Source of the DNA: Funneliformis mosseae
Lineage: Eukaryota > Glomeromycota > Glomeromycetes > Glomerales > Glomeraceae
Direction: 5' to 3'
Length of the DNA: 15,343 bases
Assembly (NCBI GenBank): GCA_910592005.1
Contig: CAJVPP010002316.1
Coordinates: forward strand, 1 to 15,343
Part shown: positions 1 to 8,848 of the stretch, piece after piece
Layout of the letters: each line of letters opens with the position of its first letter
Numbering within the stretch: the first letter of the stretch is position 1
Translations under genes and position numbers: made by a program
The notes under the pieces: model-generated
Told to the model about the DNA's origin: nothing
What the model saw: only the letters and a program-made list of their open reading frames with translations
The model's database searches: none

Positions 1-15
1 CGTGAAAAATTCTAA

Positions 16-136
16 CCAATCACAGTTAGTGTTGTTTATCAAAATAGTGGCCAATCATAAAGAAATTCAGTCATGCTTATTTTGCGTAACTGAATCATCA
101 GTATCGTGCCTTGCTTCTGTTGACGTACTGTATAAA
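16..136 (+). promoter_or_regulatory. Promoter-like region with two CCAAT boxes and a TATA box
   Basis: CCAAT pentamers lie at 16-20 and 51-55, a TGACGTA (CRE-half-like) motif at 121-127 and TATAAA at 131-136. The first ATG of the downstream gene is at 201, so TATA lies about 65 nt upstream of it, as expected for a eukaryotic core promoter. The motifs are seen directly; the promoter role is inference. Confidence 0.5.
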
Positions 137-200
137 CTATCCTTTGTAATTTTGTATACTCTAAAAGCTGTCTAGAATATATAACAAGTTTTTCAAACAT

Positions 201-2715
201 ATGATGGAAGGAACTCAAGTCTGCTCATACTTTACCAATATACCACCTGAAGATTTGAATATTTCCAAATTTTATAAGCACCGCCAGCAAGAAAAAAACT
301 TCACTGGCTCGTTCCAAAAGGAAGCTTTTACACTCAGGAAATCTCTCGATTATCTTATGAAAGACGGCTCACCTGAAGTAGCAAAGTATTACGCTACTCT
401 TTTAGATAAAAAGTTCAAGGCAAGTATTGTTTTGTTGCTGAGGGTTTTAAACAGTGGTTTAGAGCACTCACTGCGACTAAAAGAGAAGTCTACGCGTCAT
501 CTCTTTGATGATCTACGTGTTCGTCGTAGTTGAGTCTTTGTAAACTTCTATGACTAGAAGAGAAGTCTACGCGCCTTCTCTTTGATGATCTACGTGTTCG
601 TCATAGAACTTTTATGGAGATAATAAACTCACATAGCTATGGAGAATATCTACGTGTTATTCTCCTTATGATCTACGTGTTCGCTGTGGTCCACATATAA
701 TTTAATATTAAAAGATTTCTTACTTTGTGAACAAAGCTAATAATTTTCTATTTTTGTATTAAAAAGGTCATCGCACAAGTGATATGGATTCAAAGCTATT
801 CTGGGATAGAATTGAGCTTGATGCTGAAATTGAAGTAAAGAGGAGGGAAATGCGATTGGCAGAAGTTTGCAATATTTTCTGTTATTTAACTTAACACACA
901 TAACAGCTGACAGCTAACAATACACTATTTCTTTCACAGGCTGGAACAGTGACTGGCATCATGAAGAGAATTGACGAGGCTCTGATATGATAAAATTGTG
1001 GATAATATTGACTAAAAATGGTGTACTCATTGTTGTATTCTCTATCCTAATAATGACATTGATAGATGTGTCCCTACCAAAAGGAAAACAATGGAGGATT
1101 ATTTTCCAGTTGTTCCTATACAAGATCAACCACGTACACCTCCACATCGAATCGTTTCATCAAGTGTGGCCCCTTTGATCCAAGAGGTAATTATGTTCTA
1201 TTTCGCAACTGTTTTTGATAACCTTTTTTGACATTTACATCACAACAATAAACTATGACAGAGCGACAAGGAATTACACATTCAGGAGTTCTCGATTCGT
1301 ATAGTAAGCGAGAAGATGTTAACATTGACTATGATCTTAATGAAGATAACTACCTAAGAAATGTCCATTTATCTCACCGCTTATCTGCATAACTTTAAAC
1401 ATTATAGCATATCTCATCTGATTTATACTCCATCTTCACAGGATTCGCAGGATACAATGGAGGAAAACCGCATAGTCAAAAAAATAAAATGTATAAAGTA
1501 TCATCTTTTTAATTACCGGGTAATCAATCTTTCAGAACGAGATGCTTCAAATCCCGTTAATAAGTTGACAGCGTCCGATAAGCGCATGTTAAAAGAGATA
1601 TGGAACTCGGTATTATTCTGTTTGCTTGTAAGTTTAACACTTAATCTTTAAGTTTTAACAAACAATCCTGCTTAAACTCCATAGCTAGAACTTTCACAAG
1701 AAGTAAAAACAATCCGTCAAGATAAATGGGACAAAGTTTTACATCCTCTCTTAAAAAAATATCATAATCATTTTGAGGGTAAATCGGTATTTGATGTAAT
1801 CAATTTGGACAGTACTATTAAGGATGTTCTCGCAGAGCCATATACAGGCACCTTTATACATAAAGAACACTTCGACCTATTATGGATCCAAGACATACAT
1901 AAGCGTTTGTAAGTATTCGTGATCATTGATTATTGTTATTTCCACTTGTGTCACATCTCATTCAAGTTAGTACTATTTATTTTCTAGTTTGCTTCTTTCA
2001 AAGCGCCTTTCAATTTATTAACGGATCCTGAACAAACCAAACTTTCTTTCTGAGAAGATTTTGTCAATCCAATAATCGCAAAAGTTTTTGACGACATTAT
2101 GGATCTAATTCGAGTGAAAATGTGTGTTTGGGTTTATTCTTATTTTAAAGATTTTCATTAATACAGTCTTTATCCTCTTGCAGTGGAGAAATAGAAAACG
2201 TTTCATGCAAAAGTCAGCGAAATGAAACTCGGCAATATAAACAACGAGTTCAAATTGGATGTTCCCAAGACGGGATTTATAAGATTAGCATAAATTCAAC
2301 TGTCTTTGAAATAGGTTTAGATTGCCATATATATTCGCATTATTTTTCGAATCACGTGGGTGGCTTAAATATCGTGTACAGTAAAGCGTCATCTATTCTT
2401 CTCTGTAGTAAACGCATATGATTCTGCAGAATATTCTATGCGCAGTAGTACGTCACCAGCATCCGCAGTCGTTATTTTTAGAGGATCTATTAATAACCCC
2501 GGCCAAGAGCAATATTTTTGTGTTGACATACTAATGAACTTTCCCCAAAGTTCTGGTATGTTCTATCTCACTCATTACACAGTTCTGAATTACTAATAAA
2601 AAAACCATATCTCTGATTTATATTTTGTGGATCGTAAGATGGGAGCGTTGTTAAAAAGAAATTCAAAAATGGAAATAGAGCGATTAGAATCCAAGATTTA
2701 CAGATCCTCAAATAA
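201..2715 (+). pseudogene. Ten-exon gene of an orphan fungal family, lightly disrupted
   Basis: The start is the paired ATG at 201/204, the first Met after the TATA box. I read exons at 201-423, 767-864, 940-1186, 1264-1362, 1442-1627, 1685-1908, 1988-2121, 2184-2314, 2409-2555 and 2639-2715 (TAA at 2713), about 520 codons in all. Most junctions keep phase, for example A|GT at 423/767, AT|T at 2121/2184, G|TA at 2314/2409 and G|AT at 2555/2639, which strongly supports the model. Introns are mostly 57-94 nt; the first is 343 nt and holds a hairpin repeat. Breaks seen: a frameshift near 985, TAA at 1013, TGA at 2051 where Trp fits, and a phase mismatch at 1908/1988. Some donors are weak (GTCCAT at 1363). 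A CTHC pair (near 1022-1033) and a basic Arg/Asn/Gln stretch in exon 8, followed by D and then E, are visible. I associate this D...E layout with large Rhizophagus orphan families that resemble PD-(D/E)XK folds; that is from memory and weak. Function is unknown. Confidence 0.6.
472..688 (+). repeat. Three-copy hairpin repeat with conserved TCTACGYG loops, inside intron 1
   Basis: Three units occur at 472-528, 548-606 and 632-688. Each carries TCTACG[C/T]G twice, 23 nt apart: 489 and 512, 566 and 589, 649 and 672. Unit spacing is 77 nt and then 83 nt. In each unit the first TCTACGYG sits in or next to the loop of an inner hairpin: AGAGA/TCTCT (482-486/500-504), AGAGAAG/CTTCTCT (559-565/575-581) and GGAGAATA/TATTCTCC (641-648/658-665). 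Outer stems enclose the whole unit: TGCGAC/GTCGTA (one G.T pair), CTATGAC/GTCATAG and CATAGC/GCTGTG (one wobble). The stems differ between units but still pair. The array lies between the proposed donor at 424 and acceptor at 766. It may be a mobile hairpin or an RNA structure. Confidence 0.8.
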
Positions 2716-2984
2716 ACAGTAATTTTTTATTATCCTACTAACGCATTTAAATTACATGTATAAGCTAATCATACATTAATCTGTTTTTAAGATAAAGTCA
2801 TAGAAATTAGCAGTATATAATCTGGCATAGGTGATTTATCATCTACTGTTTTTACAGATCTTGATCTATGGTTAATAATCTTTATTCAGATTTTTTTTGC
2901 AATAGGGGTATATTAGCCAATCTAGATAATAAATGGTAGATATACAATTACTTCATTGTATAAATTTATAGCATATCAGTTTAG
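2716..2984. other. AT-rich gap with a short hydrophobic reading
   Basis: No gene can be defined. One plus-strand frame from 2821 to 2913 (31 codons) reads as a hydrophobic, membrane-like stretch before TAG at 2914. It may be an upstream exon of the hydrophobic protein piece that follows. The stretch is short enough to arise by chance at this base composition. Confidence 0.3.
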
Positions 2985-3365
2985 CATGTTCATTGGATAT
3001 TCATTTTAACACAATTTTTTCTCCTGGTCATATCAAATAAGCAGTATATTTTATTAGATAATCTGCGCATATTTGCAAATTGTGAAAGTATAAGGGATGT
3101 AAAATTTACGCTAATACTCCTGATAATTTTATTTCTAGAATGGCTAATTTTTCGCAAAAATATTCATGCGAATCTGTCTAATATTTTTTATAAATATCCT
3201 GCTTATTTTCCTTTCATTTTGATCTACATTATAAGGATAAATGGTGAAGGACTTCGAATTGAACTGCGTCATAAACAAATAGAACTTCTGTCTTCTTATA
3301 TGTTCGAAGCAAGAAAAAAAAAATATCAAATTTCTCTTGTGAATGGCGTCTCATATACAGATATT
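2985..3365 (+). pseudogene. 127-codon open stretch of a hydrophobic protein (exon relic)
   Basis: One frame stays open from just after TAG at 2982 to TAG at 3366 without an initiating ATG near its start. About eleven stops would be expected by chance in this AT content, so it is likely real coding sequence. The first part is strongly hydrophobic, with at least one candidate membrane span (LILLIILFLEWLIF, near 3108-3149) and another near 3198-3230. The end is charged and Lys/Arg-rich (ELRHKQIELL and a run of lysines near 3310). I do not recognise the family. It may belong to the same decayed membrane-protein gene as the piece at 3609-3716 and the gene at 3852-4575, but I could not phase the junctions. 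Confidence 0.45.
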
Positions 3366-3608
3366 TAGTTTTTCCTTCAGTCTTTCTTTAGACAAAAATG
3401 TACTTTATAATATAGTTTATTCACATACTTATACATATATGATCCCAGAAGGATCTAACAAATATTTCAATAAATTTTTATTAATAAAAAAATTTTTTCT
3501 TACGTAAGGGCTCACAGTCAAGTATTTAAGAAAAAATATTATCTATTGTTTGAAATATGTTGTGAGAATATAAAGATACAGGAATATACTAACTTTTTTC
3601 GTCTTTAG

Positions 3609-3716
3609 GTACAGGTGCCAGACAGAATCTTGATAATTTTCTTTTTTCAGGGTAAAGCTATAACAATATTTCACGATTATTCCAGATCCATATTTCAATA
3701 CGGGTTTTCTATGCTA
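3609..3716 (+). pseudogene. Exon-like fragment, unrecognised
   Basis: A 36-codon open stretch follows a good acceptor (pyrimidine-rich, ending TTTAG at 3608) and ends at a possible GTATAT donor at 3717. It reads VQVPDRILIIFFFQGKAI and then an aromatic and serine-rich stretch. It is separated from the preceding fragment by about 240 nt of AT-rich, intron-like DNA. The next possible exon, near 3768, does not match its phase. It is probably a piece of a decayed hydrophobic gene; no function can be given. Confidence 0.35.
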
Positions 3717-3851
3717 GTATATATGGGCATTTAATTTTGTCAGACGATTGTAAAGGATTAATTCTAGAGAAGCGCATAGTATTTTTTTTTCTCCCACAAG
3801 TAAAAAATCAATTTCACATAAAAGAAATAAAACAAAAATCAGTCTAATAAA

Positions 3852-4575
3852 ATGTTCTCAATCACAGATATTTTCTTGATCGCAACCTTCAGCATCACAA
3901 TTGTTTTTTATGAGATGTTAAGCTATAGTGTTCTAACTATGGAAATAATCTAGAGTATTTTTTCTGAAAATATAAACATTTATATAATTATTGCCATCGC
4001 TATCATCTTTTTTCGCAAATATCTAATGCGATCAGGAGATAATAACCTCGAAAGAATAGTTTTAACATTAAGCAATGAACTTCAAAAAATGCGTACAGAG
4101 GCTGAATGGAAAAATGATGCGGTATCTCAAGGTAGATCATGTGCTACTAGAAATTATCACATCATACATATATACTTATTTGCGTCTCACTGCGTCTTAT
4201 TTTTTTCTAGTAAGATCAAATCGATTCTCTTCCATAAGTCACGTTTCTATGAGACAATATTCTGAATATACGGATGAATATGAAACATATTGGGTCGAAT
4301 TTACAACTCTTTTTAATAATAAGAGGAAAAGAGAAGTTCGTTTACTAACACAATTATATAATATTTTATCAATCAAAATTGGACTTAGTACTAGCATATT
4401 AGCTAGTTTTTATTATCATCAAAAATCACCAAGAAGAACTTCTATGGATAAAATTATCGAATGGGTTGAAAAGGAGGAAAATAAGAAAGTAATTAGTTTT
4501 AGCGATAGTAGCAGTAATAACAATAGTAGCAGTAGCATTAGAGGAAGTATCAGTGAAGGTAATATTACGAAGTAA
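3852..4575 (+). CDS. Small membrane-anchored protein with Ser/Asn-rich tail, two introns
   Basis: Proposed exons are 3852-3902, 3954-4131 and 4211-4575, giving 197 residues. Intron 2 (4132-4210, GTAGAT...TTTTTTCTAG) is well supported: phase 1 is kept and the frame stays open for 121 codons after it. Intron 1 is 51 nt, phase 0, with a CTAAC branch site at 3933-3937 and a CTAG acceptor that removes the only in-frame stop, TAG at 3951. Its donor GTTTTT is poor, so the alternative is one nonsense mutation. Residues 1-17 are hydrophobic. A second hydrophobic segment follows (IYIIIAIAIIFF, near 3978-4013), then an amphipathic charged region that could form a coil. The tail has a Ser/Asn run (4500-4550) of AGT/AGC/AAT repeats. 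The 3' UTR is AT-rich. No family is recognised. Confidence 0.5.
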
Positions 4576-5215
4576 CTTAATGCTAAGACTCTCATTTATG
4601 GCTTAGGATCTGAGAACTCCCTTCCTCTTTAATAGCATTATTTATTTCAATCATTACATTTTTCTGATCTTTCGATCTATTATTTTTTATTCACTTTTTT
4701 TTTACTTAACAGATTGGCTATATTACATAATGATAAATAAAGATTTTACTTTGAATTTTTAAATATATATATGCTTTACAAGCTATGAAAATATAAAATT
4801 TACTAAACTATTCGCTATTCGTAAAAAAGAAGGAATACTTGGGTTATGAGTCTAGAGTTAATAGGTATTCTAACGGATGGTATTACTGGTCTTAATGCTG
4901 AAGGAGAGATATTCACAAGTAGATTGCCTATCGTGTAGAAGATAAAGCAAGCTACTAAAAATTTTCTGATTTTAATGAATATTAAATTTTTACTTAGCTA
5001 GCCAGCCTTTCTCGTATATTACTTTACAAAAATATAATAAAAATTTTACTTTGAGTTTTGAACGTGTTTCGCATTTTACAAGTGATATTTATTTATTAAT
5101 TATATTTGCTTATTAATATAGCTATAATTGTAAAAACAAACAGCTAGAACATTAAAATACTATTCTACAGTTGTTAAGCGCTATACATATATATTAATAA
5201 AAAATATTCTATTTC
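4576..5215. repeat. Non-coding AT-rich stretch with a diverged local duplication
   Basis: Two similar blocks are visible. ATTTTACTTTGAATTTTTAA followed by GCTTTACAAGCTAT (about 4743-4787) resembles ATTTTACTTTGAGTTTTGAA followed by GCATTTTACAAGTGAT (about 5043-5087). Each is followed downstream, at different distances, by a similar minus-strand protein fragment (4845-4935 and within 5216-5469). This suggests an old tandem duplication covering the 3' end of the minus-strand gene. The rest shows nothing beyond AT-rich sequence. Confidence 0.5.
4845..4935 (-). pseudogene. Decayed duplicate of the 3' exon of the minus-strand Myb/SANT-like gene
   Basis: Read on the minus strand, this segment gives ALRPVIPSVRIPINSRLIT. 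It aligns without gaps to SSRPVTPSIEIFVVSKPVT in the open frame around 5290-5360 of the downstream gene (R-P-V, P-S and I shared at the same spacing, plus a preceding N-I-S). It runs out of frame on both sides. Together with the duplicated AT block nearby, it points to a local duplication of the terminal exon. Confidence 0.45.
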
Positions 5216-5979
5216 CTATTGTTCTTTTGAACTGCTTTCTTTGTCACCATAATTAATTGTTACATTAATTATATTCGTATTTTGAGAAAATGAAAGTATT
5301 ATGAGAGTAACAGGTTTAGAGACAACAAAAATCTCAATAGAAGGCGTTACTGGTCTTGATGATTTAGTTTGTTTAGCGAAAGAAATATTAGACCCTGTTT
5401 CAAAAGGATCAGATGTTGAAAGTGTTGATTGAATGATTATATTAGATGACGTTGTAGAACGTTGTAATCCTAGAAACAATAAATATTTTTTCTTACTTTA
5501 GTTTGAAAAAAAACTAACAGGATAGCTATCTTCTGAAGGTCTTGACCGAAGGAGGGATAAATACCAGAAACTTTCCAAAATTCTATGGAGAACTCTTCGT
5601 AATAATGTTCTCCAATAAGACTTCTCTTTTTTTGACTTTTGTCTTATCCCCTTCATTAGTTTCAGTATTAACTTCTGCTACGGCTTTCTTATAGGCCTGG
5701 ATTGTCTATATTACCAAAAATATCAAATCAGAGTTAAGTTAAATATATATAAGCGCTCAATTATCTACTTACATAGTATGCTCAAGTTAGAGCTAAGAAT
5801 TTCTTGTTATAATCTTCCCTAGTGAAGTAATTCGTATTATTTGCTTAATTAATATTCTCTGCAATCCTCTCTCAGAAGTTTCTCTTATCACAATTAGGGG
5901 TTCAGTGATATTCTTCATTACCATTTTTACGTTCATCAATTAACATGCGGGTTTGTTTCTTGCTTCACTGTGCAGACAT
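5216..5979 (-). pseudogene. Myb/SANT-like (trihelix-type) DNA-binding gene, three exons, eight in-frame stops
   Basis: On the minus strand the exons are 5979-5773, 5705-5519 and 5469-5216. They total 648 nt (216 codons including the final TAG), and all junction phases agree. The introns are GTAAGT...TATAG (67 nt) and GTTAGT...TTTCTAG (49 nt). Exon 1 reads like a Myb/SANT-like domain: SKKQTRMLIDERKNGNEEYH, then KRNF, ERIAENIN, TREDYNKKFLAL. In-frame stops fall at codons 5, 26, 36, 45, 66, 110, 129 and at the exon 2/3 junction codon 132. Codons 5 and 36, 31 apart, are where the two signature tryptophans belong; both are TGA. Others fit Arg (CGA to TGA) or Gln/Trp. Exon 3 is Ser/Thr-rich and fully open for 83 codons, typical of a low-constraint tail. 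As a functional gene it would have been a nuclear DNA-binding protein or a domesticated transposon-type factor; here it cannot make the domain. Confidence 0.75.
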
Positions 5980-6120
5980 TTTTAAGTTTATGGGAAATGA
6001 AGAGCAAAAAAGACTTGCTTATATAGAACATAATTGAAGCTAAGTAAGATTAAATTAGCTTTGCGTACGGTCAGCGTTTTAATTTTCGTAATGATTAATA
6101 TAATGATTAATTGAAAAATA
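5980..6120. other. Upstream region of the minus-strand gene
   Basis: This AT-rich stretch between two divergent relics would contain the promoter of the minus-strand Myb/SANT-like gene. No clear TATA or CCAAT motif could be assigned. Confidence 0.3.
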
Positions 6121-6291
6121 ATGGTAGTTTAGTTACTACGCAAAATATGATTGGCAATAACTATCTATAACACATCTCGTGATTTGAGTTGTGAGGAAGT
6201 TGTGAGAAAGTTGCGGGAAAATGCTGAGATCTGACTGAGAGCTAGAGTGATAAAGAATTTTTATGTTACATCATATTTGGCTAATTCTCAT
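6121..6291 (+). pseudogene. Short gene-start relic with an amphipathic helix, unrecognised
   Basis: From ATG at 6121 a single frame runs to TAA at 6289 with stops at codon 4 (TAG), codon 10 (TGA) and TGA at 6232. Between them it reads NTSRDLSCEEVVRKLRENAE (6169-6228), a convincing amphipathic helix with high GC for the region. The stops occupy positions where Trp, Arg or Gln would fit. I do not recognise the family. Confidence 0.4.
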
Positions 6292-6630
6292 TAATCCCGA
6301 GAGATCTATACATAGCCCTTTGAATAAGTCAAATGTAAAATATAAAATTAGCTTAGCCTGAAAGAGGATCTATATAAATCCCCGATGAGCTTATAATCAA
6401 ATAAAATGAATTTGGATTTAGTAGTATGTAGTTTCTTAAATCAGCTACAAATTAATTAACCACTAATCAGCAAATCTGTATAAATTTGAATGATGATATT
6501 TTATAGTATATGTTACTCAAGAATTTGCTAAAAATACTATAAATCAATAAAATTAATATAATTTGCTAAATATGACAGTTGTTACCTTAACAAGTATTAT
6601 TAATATAATATAATTATTAATAAAAAATAA
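6292..6630. other. AT-rich gap without recognisable genes
   Basis: Nothing gene-like is seen on either strand. A 12-nt AT-rich string, AAAAATAATGGY, is shared by 6115-6126 and about 6623-6634, just before the two neighbouring relics. It could be chance or a shared upstream element. Confidence 0.3.
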
Positions 6631-8001
6631 TGGCAGTTACCTAAGCTTATCAGTAATCGTCTTGGATATGATATGAAATATTATAGAACATATCTTGGAA
6701 ATTACCATAATGATATGGATATCAGAAAATTTCTTGCTAATGAAAAAATCTATGACAGATTATCGATAATAAGAAAGGAAAAGTCTCCAGTGCAATGGGA
6801 TTACAAGTTAAAAGTACTCTTCAATATTTATTATCATAAAATGAAAATAGTATATACCATAGTTTCTGCTTATTTGCAGGATTTGGTAAAGGCAAATTTG
6901 ACAAATCATATCATTCTTATTATCGTCCTAAAATTTATAAAAATAATATGGCAATCTGCTTTCATTACTAGAAACTATTTCGAGTTAATAAAATAAAGCT
7001 AACCAAATTATACCACTATAGATGGCATAGATTCATTGAATTGATTGAAGCTAAGGATATGATGTAGGAACATTAGGACCAAGAATATTCTGATCCTTTA
7101 AGTGATCTTAGATGTGCAAGGGTTAAGCAACAAGTTTTTGAGTCACACTCGTTGACTCCAAATATGCTATTTATCTCATCTTTATATGCGAAACAAAATA
7201 ATTTATTAACATTCACAAAACATCTTAATCGGCCAAAATGTATTACAATAAGATTGAGAAATGAAGTAAAAATCACGATTATTTAACTGTTTTGACTAAC
7301 TGATTCTAAGCAATGTAGATTATTACTTTTGATTAAATAATATCTCAACTATATTCTGTTTTTTACACTATATAATCTGTATGCATGATCGCCTAGTATA
7401 ATTAGCCGAAGGTGCTATGCATGAAATGCTTCATATACATGAAGAAAACCTGATTTGCCTATTCTGAGATAAATCTTCCAATATATTGTATAACTATTTT
7501 AGTGAACTATCTATGAAGCAGTTTTAGGAATTCTTAATTGCAAGACAATATAACTATCAGTTTGAGAATTTCTATGTAACAGTTATCCAGCATGCTTATA
7601 GAAATTACAAGAAAAGACCCAAATCTTTGGCAAAACGAGTTTAGGAAATAGTGAGAAATGATAGTATTCCTGATTATAAGAAGTATTTAGGTATAAAAAA
7701 CAAAAGATATAATCTGTCAGGACAAATTTGATATGAGGACCATTATTCTTCAGCGAAAAATGAATGGATATTTGAAAAGAAAGCCCAATTATAGATACGA
7801 TTAGATACAGTATCACACATACTTGTTAGAAAATTATTATATCAGCAAAGCTATATACTTATTAGAAGTACATATTAGATCGATATGTTAAAATGACCAC
7901 GAAATCCTAAATATTATCATATTAATAAAAAATATAACTTTGAATACTTCATCAAAATTTTGGATTGTAAGAGATATAGTGGTAAATTGACAGAAGTATA
8001 A
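6631..8001 (+). pseudogene. Long decayed gene, unrecognised, in three readable blocks
   Basis: Block 1 (6631-6996) is open for 121 codons starting WQLPKLISNRLGYDM; its second half may be an intron (GTACTC at about 6811, pyrimidine-rich TTTGCAG ending 6879). Block 2 (6882-7286) continues in another frame from GKGKFDKSYHSYYRPKIYKN, with TAG at 6969, 7065 and 7074 before TAA at 7284. Block 3 (7381-8001) has about eight stops in 207 codons, roughly half the random expectation. It includes a basic, aromatic stretch (HAYRNYKKRPKSLAKRV, 7591-7641) and IPDYKKYLGIKNKRYNLSG (7666-7722). Stops again fit Gln (CAG), Trp or Arg. Frame changes between blocks mean indels or lost introns. Whether all three blocks were one gene is inference. 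No function can be named. Confidence 0.45.
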
Positions 8002-8848
8002 CATATATGTGATTCACAGTTGTTAAAAAAATATGATATTTTAGGAAAGAATCTTACCGTAAATTTCTCAGATTTGGATGATAATAGTAAGTTCATGTGC
8101 TAAATTTTTCAGATCAAATCTTGACTCAGATCCTGAATATTATATTAATAAATAATATACTATTTAGCCATACAAAACGCATCAAGGCCAATGCATAAAG
8201 ACATGTGTGATATAAATAAAATATATTTTTGATCCCTATTAAAGCTTGTGAAGTGTATATATAATGTAATAGTGATATACTGCTAATCATTTGTGTGAGT
8301 GCGACTATCTGCTTGTATAACAAAATAATTTCATACATAATAAATCAATCCTTCCCAAAAAATATTTCTGAATTTTTTCTCTTACAATGTTTTAGAAAAA
8401 TAATATATTAACTGATATGTATATTTACTCGCCTCCAGTTGAGAGACAGACTATTTCTACTATATGAGGTTTACCCATTCTAACTGAAATACGTTGCTAG
8501 GTCATAGTATTAAGTAAATAGATGAGAAATCTATATATGCATTACCCTCAACACCTTTCTAAAGTCAAGATTTTTAATGCATATTTCCACATACCTTTAT
8601 TCTCTAACACAAAATTTTGATGTAAGAGTCTGTTGCATATTCTCTTATCTCTTCTCTCTAATACAAATACAAGCCCAGAGAGATATAAATGGAATAATTT
8701 AAAAGAATAGCATACAAAATTTTTCGTTTAGGTTGCTTATTCTATATTAATAATACTAAACTATGTCTTCTGAACTATATTCAAAAATTTACAATTTTTA
8801 GTAATAGCTAAACAAGAACATATTACCACCACCTCAGTTATTTATTAG
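8002..8848. other. AT-rich stretch, no gene supported
   Basis: A few short phrases look coding in one frame or another (for example SRPMHKDMCDINKIYF near 8178-8227), but stop density is near random. ATG at 8763 opens only twelve codons (MSSELYSKIYNF) before TAG. It could be the first exon of the following gene. Its junction to the exon at 8849 could not be phased. Confidence 0.3.

Noticed and set aside
201..533. A single-exon 110-residue protein ending at 533
   Set aside because: The end of this frame runs through the hairpin repeat array. A donor at 424 (A|GTATTG) joins in phase to a conserved-looking exon at 767, so the tail is intronic.
472..688. CRISPR array
   Set aside because: There are only three units, repeats are imperfect and covary in their stems, spacing is uneven, and the setting is an intron in fungal-type DNA.
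959..1178. Overlapping small frames on both strands (959-1147 minus, 987-1178 plus)
   Set aside because: They overlap exon 3 of the first gene, whose own frame (ending VAPLIQE before GTAATT at 1187) reads more convincingly and joins the next exon.
8126..8338. Minus-strand 70-residue hydrophobic frame
   Set aside because: AT-rich DNA gives hydrophobic chance frames. No splice signals, start context or recognisable motif support it.
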